Shown here: positions 16,670-26,345 of the stretch, piece by piece
How positions within the stretch are numbered: position 1 is the stretch's first letter
How the letters are laid out: every line of letters begins with the position of its first letter
Assembly (NCBI RefSeq): GCF_943193025.1
Contig: NZ_CALPCQ010000006.1
Span: 30,668 to 94,667 of the forward strand
Length of the DNA: 64,000 nucleotides
Origin: Lactobacillus agrestimuris
GTDB taxonomy: Bacteria > Bacillota > Bacilli > Lactobacillales > Lactobacillaceae
Reading direction: 5' to 3'
Position numbers and translations under genes: made by a program
The notes under the pieces: generated by a model
Told to the model about the DNA's origin: nothing
Seen by the model: only the letters and a program-made list of their open reading frames with translations
Database searches by the model: none

Positions 16670-17674
16670 ATGAAATTGGATCAAAAAATTGCAACGCTTC
16701 GTAAAAAGAACAATCTCTCTCAAGAGGCTTTGGCTAAAAAAGTTCATGTTAGCCGACAAGCAGTATCTAAATGGGAAGGTGGACAATCTCTTCCAGACAT
16801 TGAAAAAATTGTCTTATTATCCGAGATATTTGGAGTTACAACAGATTATCTTCTAAAGAGTGGCGATCCTTCATTTAAACTTGAACATAATGCGTTGGTT
16901 ACGAATAACGAACTATCTCCTCTTAAGGATGATGAAATTGAGCAGTATCTTACTGTCAGAAAGAAGATTGCTAAAAATACTGGATTTGCTGTTGCTTTAG
17001 TTATTTTGGGAGCAGCTATCTTTACACTTTTTGGAATTGCGATAACTATCTTTATTAATAATAATATTTTCTATGCCATTGGAACTATAGCATTTTTTGC
17101 TTGTGGTGCTAGTGCAGTTGGAATTTTAATTTATAACCACTTTTTATTAAGCGACTTCGAAAAAATCGAACGTTTGGACTTTACTTTAAAGAAAAATCAA
17201 ATTGAAGATATTAATCAGCAGCATCTTATGTATAAAAAAACTGAAAGCAAGAAATTAATATCATCAGCTATAATCACTATTTTAACAGTTCTACCAGAGA
17301 TTATAACCTGGGTAATGAATTCTAGTCTCTCGCATCTTTCATATACTTATAGATCATTATTTTATTACGGAGCTGTTGCTATTTCTTTAATTTTACTAGC
17401 ATCCGCAGTCTACTTATTTATATATTACATTTTATCAAATCAAGCATTCGCTGCACTTACTCAAGAAAAAAATGCGGCTATAGTAAAGAAAAATTTTATG
17501 CGTTTTACTTTTGTTTACTGGATTCTTTATATTTGTATCGGAATCCTTGTAATGATTTGGTTCACATATACGTTAGGCGATACGGTAAATTTTATAATCA
17601 AGGGTTTCCTCCCAGCCCTACTAATTTTCTTCCTCATCAAATTTTATTATTTCAGACAAAAACTTCAAAATTAA
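16670..17674 (+). CDS. XRE-family regulator with C-terminal membrane domain
   Basis: This 334-residue protein starts with a Cro/cI-type helix-turn-helix (IATLRKKNNLSQEALAKKVH, VSRQAVSKWEGGQSLPDIEK, residues about 5-60). About five membrane helices follow between residues 105 and 330. The ATG at 16670 sits 9 nt after AGAAAGGA; the TTG at 16661 has no site of its own. The plan fits membrane-tethered sensors that respond to envelope stress, but the target genes are not apparent. It is monocistronic between two strong terminators. Confidence 0.85.
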   Translation: MKLDQKIATLRKKNNLSQEALAKKVHVSRQAVSKWEGGQSLPDIEKIVLLSEIFGVTTDYLLKSGDPSFKLEHNALVTNNELSPLKDDEIEQYLTVRKKIAKNTGFAVALVILGAAIFTLFGIAITIFINNNIFYAIGTIAFFACGASAVGILIYNHFLLSDFEKIERLDFTLKKNQIEDINQQHLMYKKTESKKLISSAIITILTVLPEIITWVMNSSLSHLSYTYRSLFYYGAVAISLILLASAVYLFIYYILSNQAFAALTQEKNAAIVKKNFMRFTFVYWILYICIGILVMIWFTYTLGDTVNFIIKGFLPALLIFFLIKFYYFRQKLQN

Positions 17675-17681
17675 AACATTC

Positions 17682-17717
17682 AAAAAATCGCGATTCACAC
17701 GAAATCGCGATTTTTTT
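17682..17717. terminator. Bidirectional terminator between the XRE gene and murA
   Basis: AAAAAATCGCGATT and AAATCGCGATTTTTTT pair around CACACG, with A and T tracts on both sides. Confidence 0.9.
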
Positions 17718-17720
17718 ATC

Positions 17721-19025
17721 TTAATTATCTTCAACTGGATCCATTATACCAGGTTCATCAGGATCATCTTTAAATGAAACATCTGCACCTAACTTGCGTA
17801 ATTTCTGCTCAATTCGGTCGTATCCACGTAAAATATTACCGGCCTTATCAATAATGGTTGTGCCATCTGCCATTAATCCAGCAATCATTAAACAAGCCCC
17901 CGCTCTAATTTCACCTGCAGTTACTTCTGCACCATGAAATTCAGCAGTTGGATGAGCCATAATAATATTATCTTGAACTTGGATATTTGCGCCCATCTTT
18001 TGAAGTTCAGCAATATGACCAATTCGCTTAGGATAGATATTATCAATTACAACACCTTCACCAGTCTTAGCTGTTAGAAGAAGTGGAGTAATTGGTTGTT
18101 GCAAATCAGTCGCAAAACCCGGATAAACATCGGTTCTAACTTGAACCATCTTAAGATCTCCTGCTGGATAAACAAAGAGTGAATCTTCATCAGCATCGAT
18201 CACAACACCCATTTCTTCAACCTTAGCTAAATATGAATCAAGGTGTTCTTCAATGATATTATGAATTCGAATTCCATTACCGATGCAGGCAGCTATTGAA
18301 ATATAAGTACCTGCCTCAATACGATCAGGAATAATTGTATGCGGAATTTGTGCTCTAAGCTCTTCAACGCCCTCAATTCGAATGGTATCAGTTCCAGCAC
18401 CACGAATTACTGCACCCATGTTGTTTAAGAAAGTAGCCAAATCAATAATTTCTGGCTCCTTTGCCGCATTTTCAATAATTGTCTGACCTTTAGCAGTTAC
18501 ACTGGCCATAATTATATTCATCGTTGCCCCAACAGACGGCATTTTAAGATGAATTTTTGCTCCATGTAAACCATCTTCTGGAGCGGTAATTATAATTTGG
18601 TCATCTTCATTTTTTACACAAGCGCCCAAGGCTTCAAAGCCTTTAATATGTTGATCGATGGGACGTGGGCCAATATCGTCCCCTCCTGGAAAACCTACAA
18701 TTGCCTTACCAAAACGGCCAAGAAGCGCACCCATAAAGTAATATGACGCACGTAAACTCTTGATTTTACCTGCTGGTAAAGGACTCATTCGAATATCTTT
18801 TGGATCGATCTTTAATGTGGTTTCTTTAAAATCACAATGCACATCCATTTCTGCCAATAAATCCATTAAATTATCGACATCTGCAATTCTTGGAACACCT
18901 TCTAAAGTTACAGTGGTTCTTGACAAAATTGAAGCCGGAATAAGTGCAACAGTGGAGTTCTTAGCTCCACCAATCCAAACATCGCCTTGCAATGGTTTTC
19001 CACCATGAATTATCATCTGCTTCAT
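17721..19025 (-). CDS. murA: UDP-N-acetylglucosamine 1-carboxyvinyltransferase with Asp in place of the active-site Cys
   Basis: Adds enolpyruvate from PEP to UDP-GlcNAc, the first committed step of peptidoglycan synthesis. The 434 residues start MKQMIIHGGKPLQGDVWIGG, with WIGGAKNS near the N-terminus. The ATG at 19025 was chosen by homology; a TTG ten codons upstream lacks a site. The active loop reads FPGGDDIGPRP. Asp116 occupies the position of the fosfomycin-reactive Cys115 of the E. coli enzyme. Asp at this site is known to keep activity and give fosfomycin resistance. It follows pyrG but has a terminator in between. Confidence 0.94.
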   Translation of the reverse strand: MKQMIIHGGKPLQGDVWIGGAKNSTVALIPASILSRTTVTLEGVPRIADVDNLMDLLAEMDVHCDFKETTLKIDPKDIRMSPLPAGKIKSLRASYYFMGALLGRFGKAIVGFPGGDDIGPRPIDQHIKGFEALGACVKNEDDQIIITAPEDGLHGAKIHLKMPSVGATMNIIMASVTAKGQTIIENAAKEPEIIDLATFLNNMGAVIRGAGTDTIRIEGVEELRAQIPHTIIPDRIEAGTYISIAACIGNGIRIHNIIEEHLDSYLAKVEEMGVVIDADEDSLFVYPAGDLKMVQVRTDVYPGFATDLQQPITPLLLTAKTGEGVVIDNIYPKRIGHIAELQKMGANIQVQDNIIMAHPTAEFHGAEVTAGEIRAGACLMIAGLMADGTTIIDKAGNILRGYDRIEQKLRKLGADVSFKDDPDEPGIMDPVEDN

Positions 19026-19084
19026 TGGCGAAAACAAATCCTTTTCTACTTTCAATAATCATAATAATGTTAAAGGATATTGCA

Positions 19085-19119
19085 AAAAAAAACAAGAGCT
19101 GAGACCTGCTCAACTCTTG
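19085..19119 (-). terminator. Terminator of pyrG
   Basis: On the minus strand CAAGAGTTGAG pairs with CTCAGCTCTTG around a short loop, followed by at least eight T. It separates pyrG from murA. Confidence 0.88.
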
Positions 19120-19150
19120 AAATTTTAGAATTTTGTATATTCAAACTGTA

Positions 19151-20770
19151 CTAGAATTCTTCAGCAGGTAAACCGCTGGCAGCACCGATAAATGCCTTAA
19201 ACAATCCTTCTGGACGTTGTGGACGGCTTAAGAATTCTGGGTGGTATTGTGCAGCAATAAAGAATTTCTTATCTGGAATTTCAATAATTTCGACAAGGTG
19301 ATTATCTGGAGAAACACCACTGAAGACCATACCGGCCTTTTCAAATGCTTCACGATATTCGTTGTTAAATTCGAAACGATGTCTATGACGTTCTTGAATT
19401 ACATCTTGATCATCATATGCTTCTCTAGTCTTAGTACCCTTCTTAAGAGTAGCTGGGTAAAGACCTAAACGGAGAGTACCACCGATATTTTCTTCATCAC
19501 GCTTATCAGCCATGATGTCGATAATGTTGTTCTTAGCATTTGGTTCTGCTTCAGTAGTATTTGCATCTTCTAAGTTCAAAACATCACGTGCAAATTCAAC
19601 ACTGGCCATTTGCATACCTAAACAGATACCAAGGAATGGAATATCGTTTTCACGAGCGTACTTAATTGCAGTAATCATTCCTTCAAGACCACGTGTACCA
19701 AAACCACCAGGAACGATTAAACCATCTGAGTCCTTCATAATTTCAGCAATGTTATCTTCAGTAATATCTTCTGCTTGAACCTTATCAACATCAATCTTAG
19801 TGTTGTAAAGGTAACCAGCATGTTGAAGTGCATCAGTTACTGAGATGTATGCATCTTCAAGTTCAACGTACTTACCCACTAAAGTAATCTTAGTGTGATG
19901 CTTCAAGTTCTTAGCACGTTCATCAAGCTTGGTCCAAGCTTCCATGTTAGCTTCTGGAAGTGGGCTGTCAAGATGCAAGAATTCACAAACCTTTTGATCC
20001 ATGCCTTGTGCTTGGAATGCAAGTGGCAAGTCAAAAAGACTTGGTGCATCAATTGATTCAATGATTCTTTCTACTGGAACATCAGTAAAAGTTGAAATCT
20101 TATTCTTTAAGTTTTGACCAACTGGCTTTTCAGCACGAAGAACAAGCATGTTTGGTTGAATACCAATACTTCTAAGTTCTGCAACTGAGTGTTGAGTTGG
20201 TTTAGTCTTCATTTCTTTAGCGGCATGAAGATATGGTACTAAAGTACAGTGAATGTACATTACATTTTCTTCACCGACTTCACGACGCATTTGACGGATA
20301 GCTTCCATGAATGGGGTTGACTCCATATCACCTACAGTACCACCGATTTCTGAAATAATTACATCTGAATCAGTAGTAAGAGCTGCACGCATGATCTTCT
20401 TCTTAATCATGTCAGTGATATGAGGAATTACTTGAACAGTAGCTCCGTTGTAATCTCCGCGACGTTCCTTTTCAAGAACTTCTTGATAAATTTTACCAGT
20501 AGTAACGTTTGAATACTTACTGGTTCTAACGTCAACAATTCTTTCGTAGTGACCTAAGTCAAGGTCAGCTTCAGTACCATCATCTGTTACATAAACTTCA
20601 CCGTGTTGGTAAGGACTCATTGTACCTGGATCGATGTTAATGTATGGATCAAACTTTTGCATAGTAACTTTTAATCCACGATTCTTAAGTAAGCGTCCTA
20701 AACTTGATGCAGTGATTCCTTTACCAAGTGAAGATACGACACCACCTGTAACAAAAATATACTTTGTCAT
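19151..20770 (-). CDS. pyrG: CTP synthase
   Basis: Aminates UTP to CTP with glutamine and ATP. The 539 residues begin [20 protein letters not shown], the family hallmark with its P-loop. The synthase domain spans roughly residues 1-270. The C-terminal glutamine amidotransferase has GGFGTRG, the nucleophile in FLGICLGMQ and HPEF. Full length with no anomalies. The leader carries the CTP-sensing attenuator described separately, so expression should rise when CTP is low. Confidence 0.97.
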   Translation of the reverse strand: MTKYIFVTGGVVSSLGKGITASSLGRLLKNRGLKVTMQKFDPYINIDPGTMSPYQHGEVYVTDDGTEADLDLGHYERIVDVRTSKYSNVTTGKIYQEVLEKERRGDYNGATVQVIPHITDMIKKKIMRAALTTDSDVIISEIGGTVGDMESTPFMEAIRQMRREVGEENVMYIHCTLVPYLHAAKEMKTKPTQHSVAELRSIGIQPNMLVLRAEKPVGQNLKNKISTFTDVPVERIIESIDAPSLFDLPLAFQAQGMDQKVCEFLHLDSPLPEANMEAWTKLDERAKNLKHHTKITLVGKYVELEDAYISVTDALQHAGYLYNTKIDVDKVQAEDITEDNIAEIMKDSDGLIVPGGFGTRGLEGMITAIKYARENDIPFLGICLGMQMASVEFARDVLNLEDANTTEAEPNAKNNIIDIMADKRDEENIGGTLRLGLYPATLKKGTKTREAYDDQDVIQERHRHRFEFNNEYREAFEKAGMVFSGVSPDNHLVEIIEIPDKKFFIAAQYHPEFLSRPQRPEGLFKAFIGAASGLPAEEF

Positions 20771-20812
20771 TTACCCGCTTCTCCTTTAATAATGTTGTTT
20801 CTACCAATAAAA

Positions 20813-20895
20813 CAAAAAAAGCTCCCTTAAGTTGGGAGCTAAACGCACATAGGGTGCCCAAGAAAAATACTATCTGCTTTTTTAAAATAAGTCAA
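20813..20895 (-). promoter_or_regulatory. pyrG promoter and CTP-responsive attenuator
   Basis: On the minus strand TTGACT (20895-20890), a 17-nt spacer and TAGTAT (20872-20867) are followed seven bases later by GGGC (from 20859), the predicted transcript start. About 20 nt on, AGCTCCC and GGGAGCT form a terminator with a seven-T tail before the gene. This is the arrangement shown in Bacillus subtilis: at low CTP, RNA polymerase stutters at GGG and adds extra G, which pair with the CTCCC strand and prevent termination. The match here is by eye. Confidence 0.85.
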
Positions 20896-20900
20896 GCAAA

Positions 20901-21458
20901 TTAATTTTCTTCATCGTCGTCATCATCATTTAATTGTGATAATTGACCTTCGATTCCATCTGGTAAACTGTCATCAGCATCGTCATTATCTTCATCGTAA
21001 TCTGAATCATCATCGTTGTAATCATCAGAATCTTCATCTTCTGCAGTTGCATCAAGATCTTCATCTTCTGGATCATCGTTATCGTAGTCGATGATGTCAT
21101 CACTACCAGTTGCTGAAGCAAGAAAGGCATTAACCTTCTTATGGTGCTTTCTTGTTGATTCTTCGTCTTCATCTTCTGGGTGGTTAACTTCTTCATCAAC
21201 TGATTCATATGGGAACCATGAACGAAGTGCCCATACATTTTCACCCATAGAAATGAATTCACCATCAGTGTTCATATCAGTATAAAATTGTGGCAAACGA
21301 TCACGAATTTCTTCGTCACTCTTGTTCAAATATCTTTGAACTTCATTAACAATATCAGCGAAAGCCATTCTCTTGCCTTTGTCTTCCAAAATTGCGCGAG
21401 CAACTTCGATCATTGACAATTCATCGCGGTTTTTATTTACAAACTTGTCTAATCCCAC
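20901..21458 (-). CDS. rpoE: RNA polymerase delta subunit
   Basis: An accessory subunit of Gram-positive RNA polymerase that helps recycling and promoter selectivity. The 185 residues comprise a folded N-terminal HARE-HTH domain (residues about 10-90, ending WALRSWFPYESVDEE). A disordered, extremely acidic tail of Asp and Glu repeats follows from about residue 92. Its position directly before pyrG is conserved in Firmicutes. The pyrG promoter overlaps its end. Confidence 0.95.
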   Translation of the reverse strand: MGLDKFVNKNRDELSMIEVARAILEDKGKRMAFADIVNEVQRYLNKSDEEIRDRLPQFYTDMNTDGEFISMGENVWALRSWFPYESVDEEVNHPEDEDEESTRKHHKKVNAFLASATGSDDIIDYDNDDPEDEDLDATAEDEDSDDYNDDDSDYDEDNDDADDSLPDGIEGQLSQLNDDDDDEEN

Positions 21459-21505
21459 AGTTGTACGTCCTCTCTTTTACCAATCTTTACTATTTTACTA
21501 GGCGT

Positions 21506-21910
21506 TTAAGTAAAAATCAACGTGACTGTATAGTTACCTATTAAGTATAGACCACTAAACAGGTCATATTCAACATGAAGTTTCTTAAAGTGGCCATTTT
21601 GTTCATCGTATTCCAATGTTTTCGTAACACTTTCAAAGTCCATTTGCCTTCCGGTTACAACATAACGGCAATCTTTTCTTTTATCTACATTAAATTTCAT
21701 AAGTGAGTAGTTATTGCTATCTACTCCTCTTCTAATGATAAGCTCATTGCCCTTCAGCAGCATTTTAACAGGGATTTCACCATTTTCCAAGTATGAAATT
21801 CGGATAGTTTCCCCATCAATTTTTACTTCGCCTTCTACCTGCTGATTGAAAGTTTCGCTATCGTCTTCTTGGACTATTTTACTAGTTAAATCTATATTTA
21901 CTTTAGTCAT
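21506..21910 (-). CDS. DUF1934 / YwiB-family protein
   Basis: This is a 134-residue predicted beta-barrel protein. Alternating hydrophobic strands dominate, and typical family segments are EGEVKIDGETIRISY, ELIIRRGVDSNNYSLMKF and a C-terminal GLYLIGNYTVTLIF. The family has a calycin-like fold and no assigned function. It lies just upstream of rpoE on the same strand with a 47-bp gap, a neighbourhood also seen in other lactobacilli. Confidence 0.8.
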   Translation of the reverse strand: MTKVNIDLTSKIVQEDDSETFNQQVEGEVKIDGETIRISYLENGEIPVKMLLKGNELIIRRGVDSNNYSLMKFNVDKRKDCRYVVTGRQMDFESVTKTLEYDEQNGHFKKLHVEYDLFSGLYLIGNYTVTLIFT

Positions 21911-22001
21911 ATTCTCGCCTTATTTGCTATAATCTAAGTAGTTATACTATATTTTAATCTATATTTACTAAAAAATTAACAATTCAGTTCGAGGAATTTT
22001 T

Positions 22002-23363
22002 ATGCCACGTTTTCAAAGTGAAAAATTAAAAGATGAAGTTGTATTACGTGACCCTGTTCATGAATACATCCATATTGAAGATAAAGTTATTTTTGACATC
22101 TTAAAATCAAAAGAATTTCAAAGAATGCGCCGAATTAAGCAACTAGGTCCTATTAGCTATGTTTTTCCTGGCGCAACTCATACTAGATTTGAACATAATT
22201 TAGGCGTTTATGAGCTTACCAGAAGAATTTGTGATATCTTTGCAAAAAAATACCCTTCTAAGAAGCCAGGAGACGGCCTCTGGGACGATAATAATCGCTT
22301 GCTGGTAGAATGTGCCGGCCTGTTACATGATATTGGTCATGGGCCTTATTCGCACACCTTTGAGCATTTGTTTGATACTAACCATGAAAAAATTGGTCAA
22401 CAAATCATTACCAATCCTCATACAGAAATCAATCAGGCTTTAAAACAAGTTTCACCCAATTTCCCTGATCTTGTAGCTAGTGTAATTGCTAAAACTTACC
22501 CTAACCCTCAAGTAGTCAAAATGATTTCTAGTCAAGCTGACGCCGATAGAATGGATTACTTGCAAAGAGACGCTTACTTCACCGGTGTGACTTATGGTCA
22601 ATTTGATCTATCACGAGTTCTGCGTGTAATTCGCCCATACGCTGACGGAATTTGCTTCAACAATAACGGAATGCATGCTGTAGAAGATTATGTTGTCTCT
22701 CGCTATCAAATGTATCAACAAGTATACTTCCACCGCGTCGGTCGGTCAATGGAAGTGATTCTTCACCACTTGCTTCAAAGAGCCAAAGATGTCTATCAAG
22801 AAGGTCAATTGCCAGTTACACCAGAACTGGCCAAATTCTTAGAAGGTAACTGGACTTTAGAAGACTATCTTAAGCTTGATGATGGAGTAATGGAAACTAA
22901 CTTCTCAATGTGGACTAATTCTAATGATCCAATCTTGACTGATCTATGCAAGCGATACTTATTCAGAAAGCCACTTGCTAGTGTAAAAATCAACGAAGAA
23001 ACCAAGAATCTTTTACCTAAATTACGAGACTTAATTAATCAAGCAGGATTCGATCCACATTATTATACTGATACAAACTCTGCCTTTGATGAACCTTACG
23101 ATGCTTATAAACCATCTGGTAAAAATGCTAATAGTCAGATTGAAATTATGCAAGATGATGGTACATTAATCGAACTCTCAGAGCTTAGTCCATTAGTCAG
23201 AGCTCTTAACGGTACTTTCCAAGGAGACGAAAGATTCTTTTTCCCAAAGGTTATGCTTTCTAATAGTTCTGAACCACAAATCTTTGATCCATTCTATCAA
23301 GACTTTCAAAAATATATCCGCAATGGTGAGTTGAGATATTTAAGAAAACCCAGAAAAAAATAG
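22002..23363 (+). CDS. HD-domain phosphohydrolase (YwfO/dGTPase-like)
   Basis: This 453-residue protein has the metal-binding HD superfamily pattern: RFEHNLGVYELTRRI, then LLHDIGHGPYSHTFEH, then the final Asp in ADADRMDYLQRDAYFTG. Related enzymes hydrolyse dNTPs, and YwfO-type proteins are regulated triphosphohydrolases. The substrate here is not proven. The gene diverges from the DUF1934 gene, and its GAGGAATTTTT site precedes the ATG. Confidence 0.88.
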   Translation: MPRFQSEKLKDEVVLRDPVHEYIHIEDKVIFDILKSKEFQRMRRIKQLGPISYVFPGATHTRFEHNLGVYELTRRICDIFAKKYPSKKPGDGLWDDNNRLLVECAGLLHDIGHGPYSHTFEHLFDTNHEKIGQQIITNPHTEINQALKQVSPNFPDLVASVIAKTYPNPQVVKMISSQADADRMDYLQRDAYFTGVTYGQFDLSRVLRVIRPYADGICFNNNGMHAVEDYVVSRYQMYQQVYFHRVGRSMEVILHHLLQRAKDVYQEGQLPVTPELAKFLEGNWTLEDYLKLDDGVMETNFSMWTNSNDPILTDLCKRYLFRKPLASVKINEETKNLLPKLRDLINQAGFDPHYYTDTNSAFDEPYDAYKPSGKNANSQIEIMQDDGTLIELSELSPLVRALNGTFQGDERFFFPKVMLSNSSEPQIFDPFYQDFQKYIRNGELRYLRKPRKK

Positions 23364-23370
23364 TAAAAAT

Positions 23371-23396
23371 AAAAAGGCTGCTTAGCAGCCTTTTTT
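23371..23396. terminator. Bidirectional terminator between the HD gene and prs
   Basis: AAAAAGGCTGC/GCAGCCTTTTTT, with a three-base loop, stops both convergent genes. Confidence 0.9.
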
Positions 23397-23408
23397 ACTT
23401 TTACTTAA

Positions 23409-24386
23409 TTATTTAACTTCGTTCTTTTCTTCATAACGAGTATTGAAGAGTGGACTCAAAGCTTTGTGTTGTTGGATAAGCTTGATTGCATCCCCCATAA
23501 GCGGACCAACGGAAACAATTACTGCCTTATCTAACTTCTTATCTTCTGGTTGATTGATTGAATCAGTTAAAACAAGCTTCTTAATTACTGAATCATTTAA
23601 TCTCTTAACTGCAGGACCAGAAAGAACTGCATGAGTTGCTGAAGCGTAAACTTCAGTAGCACCAGCGTCAATTAATGCTTGAGCAGCTAAAGTAATAGTA
23701 CCAGCAGTATCAATCATATCATCAATAATGATTGCACGCTTACCCTTAACGTTACCAATGATGTTCATAACTTCGGCAACATTTGCTCTAGGACGACGTT
23801 TATCAACAATAGCAATACCAGTACCTAAGAATTCAGCAAGCTTTCTTGCACGAGTTACACCACCATGGTCTGGTGATACAACGACTGCATCTTTTTCTAA
23901 ATCGTGACGCAAGAAGTAATCTGCAAGAAGTGGTGCACCCATCAAATTATCAACAGGAATATCAAAGAATCCTTGAATTTGTGGTGCGTGTAAGTCAAGT
24001 GAAAGTACACGATCGGCACCAGCAACTTGAAGCATATCTGCAACTAACTTGGCAGTGATTGGTTCACGTGCACGAGTCTTACGATCTTGACGAGCATAGC
24101 CATAGTAAGGCATTACAATATTAATGCTACGGGCACTAGCGCGGCGAACAGCATCAATCATAATTAATAGCTCCATCAAGTTATCATTTACTGGTTCACT
24201 GGTTGATTGAATTAAGTAAACATCTTTACCACGAACTGATTCATCAATATTAATTTGAATTTCACCATCACTGAAACGTTCTACACTAGATTTACTTAGT
24301 GGAACACCAACACGTTCAGCAATCTTTTGTGCTAATGGCACATTAGAATTAAGGGCAAAAATCATTAAATCGTCTTTATAAGACAT
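23409..24386 (-). CDS. prs: Ribose-phosphate pyrophosphokinase
   Basis: Makes PRPP from ribose 5-phosphate and ATP, the precursor for purines, pyrimidines, histidine and tryptophan. From the ATG at 24386 (GGAGGAAACT just before it) the protein has 325 residues. Visible are [16 protein letters not shown], the ATP/metal segment [12 protein letters not shown], the flexible-loop DKRRPR region and the PRPP site [12 protein letters not shown]. In many Firmicutes prs directly follows glmU. Here three surface-protein genes lie between them. Confidence 0.97.
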   Translation of the reverse strand: MSYKDDLMIFALNSNVPLAQKIAERVGVPLSKSSVERFSDGEIQINIDESVRGKDVYLIQSTSEPVNDNLMELLIMIDAVRRASARSINIVMPYYGYARQDRKTRAREPITAKLVADMLQVAGADRVLSLDLHAPQIQGFFDIPVDNLMGAPLLADYFLRHDLEKDAVVVSPDHGGVTRARKLAEFLGTGIAIVDKRRPRANVAEVMNIIGNVKGKRAIIIDDMIDTAGTITLAAQALIDAGATEVYASATHAVLSGPAVKRLNDSVIKKLVLTDSINQPEDKKLDKAVIVSVGPLMGDAIKLIQQHKALSPLFNTRYEEKNEVK

Positions 24387-24503
24387 AGTTTCCTCCATAA
24401 AAATATGCTAACAACTACTATTTTAGCAAAAGTTAAACAAAAATAAATCCATATAGGATAAAAATTAGGCTTTTGTAATAATGTTTTTACTTGTTTAGAC
24501 AAC

Positions 24504-24537
24504 AAAAAAGCATTATCACTCAGATAATGCTTTTTTA
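24504..24537. terminator. Terminator of the large SLAP gene
   Basis: AAAAAAGCATTATC and GATAATGCTTTTTT pair around ACTCA. It works on both strands and lies just past the SLAP gene stop. Confidence 0.9.
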
Positions 24538-24540
24538 TTA

Positions 24541-26172
24541 TTAATTATTTGTAACTACAGATAAATTATTAGTAGTTGTGTTAGCGTCTGTAGTAGTGGT
24601 AGTTGGTTGACTTGATGTAGTTGTTGAAGCAACACCATTTAATGCAGCCTCTGCCTTAGTTAAGTTATCAAGAGCATTCTTAACATCCTTAACAGTAGCA
24701 GTTGATGAATTTGCTGTATTCTTAGCACTTGATAATGCATTATCATATGCAATCTTCAAATCAAGTGATGCGTTAGTATATTTAACATCATTTTGAACGC
24801 TAGCAGCCTTGGCAATTTCAGCATTTAATTGTGCCTTATCGCTTGCAGTAGCAACAGTTACAGCATCCTTCGCATCTTGAGCAGTGTTGTTAACGTTAAG
24901 TGGTTTACCAGTTAATGTATCAACATCTTCAAATAAGATGTAACCAGCTGGATCACTAGCTAAACGGTAGAATTCAAGCGCCTTATTTTGTGAAGGAACC
25001 CAAATGTAAGTTAATTCGGTTACACGAACTTTATGTCCAGCGGCAAACTTGTTACTTGTACTTTGAACACCTTTATTGTTGTAAGTGTAAGTATCTCGTT
25101 TCAAAGTAATAACAGTTTCACTATCACTTGCAGTACCGCCATCAATTGTAGGAGCATCGAAGTCTGGATCTTCGATCAAAGCTGGACCTTGAACAACCGC
25201 TGCATTAACAGCCTTAATCCATTGACCCTCACCAATTTGGTAGTACCATTTACCAGAAATTTGCTTAGCAGCTAAAGCTTGGTATTGACCACCCTTTGAA
25301 AGCTTCATTCCGCTATCTACAGCATCACCGCTTTCATCATAAACGATTGAGTTCTTAACCAACTTAATGTAAGTATCTTCTACTTCTGGAGTATTATCGA
25401 CCTTCTTAGCATTTGCTGATTTTACATATTGACCATTACCAAGGTAAAGGTAGTTCTTACCCTTGATCTTCTTAGTGCTGTAATAGTGGATAATTGAGTT
25501 CTTTGATAAAGTACCAGCTGACTTAATACGCTTACCATTCTTGTCGTACACGTATGCGTTGTGAATCAACTTAGTTTCAGTTGTCTTAGCCTTCTTAGTT
25601 GACTTCTTAGTGGTAGTCTTTTTCTTAGTAGTAGTCTTCTTTGAACTGGTACTTTTTTTCGATTTTGTAGTCTTGGTTGTTTTAGACTTAGTAGTCTTCT
25701 TGCTTGTCTTTGGCATTTCAACCTTGCTTGACTTAAAGTCTTTGTTCTTCTTACCATTGATGGTTGCAATGTCTGAAGCCTTAATATAGTTACCATTACC
25801 AATGCTGTAGTAAAGATCTCCATCAATAGTCTTAGTACCAAAAGCATTCAACTTGGCAGTTTTACCAAGTACTGGCATTGTTTCACCATTATATTTATAG
25901 TTCTTGTTTGTCTTACCACTTTCAAGGTAAACATATGAATTGTTACCTAAAACAATGGCATCACCTTGAGCGGCCTTACTCTTTGAACTGCTGGTTTTCT
26001 TAGTTGTCTTACTGTTTTTTGAAGACTTAGTAGTCTTTGTATTAGTCTTCTTGCTTGTCTTCTTAGAATCAGCTGCCATAACTGTATTAGTGCTTTGAAC
26101 GGCAGTAACTACAGGAGAAATTCCCATTAAAGCAGCAGCTGAAACCATAACCAACTTATGACTTAATTTCAT
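24541..26172 (-). CDS. Secreted surface protein with SLAP repeats and a helical C-terminal region
   Basis: From the ATG at 26172 (TGAGGTT before it) the protein has 543 residues. A signal peptide ends near AVQSTNTVMAA. A Lys/Ser/Thr-rich linker (residues about 35-65), a SLAP-like module, a second linker (about 150-195), and further SLAP modules with IHNAYVYDKNGKRIKS and IVYDESGDAVDS follow. The C-terminal ~100 residues are helical and resemble a FIVAR-type module (LKIAYDNALSSAKNTANSST). SLAP modules bind cell-wall polymers non-covalently, so the protein should coat the cell surface. It has no sortase signal. The tail ends in a Thr/Asn-rich stretch. Confidence 0.85.
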   Translation of the reverse strand: MKLSHKLVMVSAAALMGISPVVTAVQSTNTVMAADSKKTSKKTNTKTTKSSKNSKTTKKTSSSKSKAAQGDAIVLGNNSYVYLESGKTNKNYKYNGETMPVLGKTAKLNAFGTKTIDGDLYYSIGNGNYIKASDIATINGKKNKDFKSSKVEMPKTSKKTTKSKTTKTTKSKKSTSSKKTTTKKKTTTKKSTKKAKTTETKLIHNAYVYDKNGKRIKSAGTLSKNSIIHYYSTKKIKGKNYLYLGNGQYVKSANAKKVDNTPEVEDTYIKLVKNSIVYDESGDAVDSGMKLSKGGQYQALAAKQISGKWYYQIGEGQWIKAVNAAVVQGPALIEDPDFDAPTIDGGTASDSETVITLKRDTYTYNNKGVQSTSNKFAAGHKVRVTELTYIWVPSQNKALEFYRLASDPAGYILFEDVDTLTGKPLNVNNTAQDAKDAVTVATASDKAQLNAEIAKAASVQNDVKYTNASLDLKIAYDNALSSAKNTANSSTATVKDVKNALDNLTKAEAALNGVASTTTSSQPTTTTTDANTTTNNLSVVTNN

Positions 26173-26280
26173 AAATAACCTCAACCTCATTAATTAAATA
26201 AACTTATCATTAATATTGTAAAACTAAAAGTAATTAAAGCAATAATTAGTTCATATATCAATCTTTATTATTTTAACATC

Positions 26281-26315
26281 AAAAGAAAAAGCCACCTCAA
26301 TTGAAGTGGTCTTTT
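26281..26315 (-). terminator. Terminator of the 220-residue SLAP gene
   Basis: On the minus strand AAAGACCACTTC pairs with GAGGTGGCTTT around AATT, followed by TTCTTTT. Confidence 0.7.
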
Positions 26316-26345
26316 AACTTATAATTAAAGCTTATGTAATATAGA

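Noticed and set aside
20930..21265. 111-residue Met/Thr-rich frame on the minus strand
   Set aside because: It is the shifted frame of the acidic GAT/GAA-rich tail of rpoE.
25566..25847. Arg/Leu-rich 93-residue frame on the minus strand
   Set aside because: It lies in the alternative frame of the Lys/Thr-rich linker of the SLAP gene; low-complexity coding explains it.
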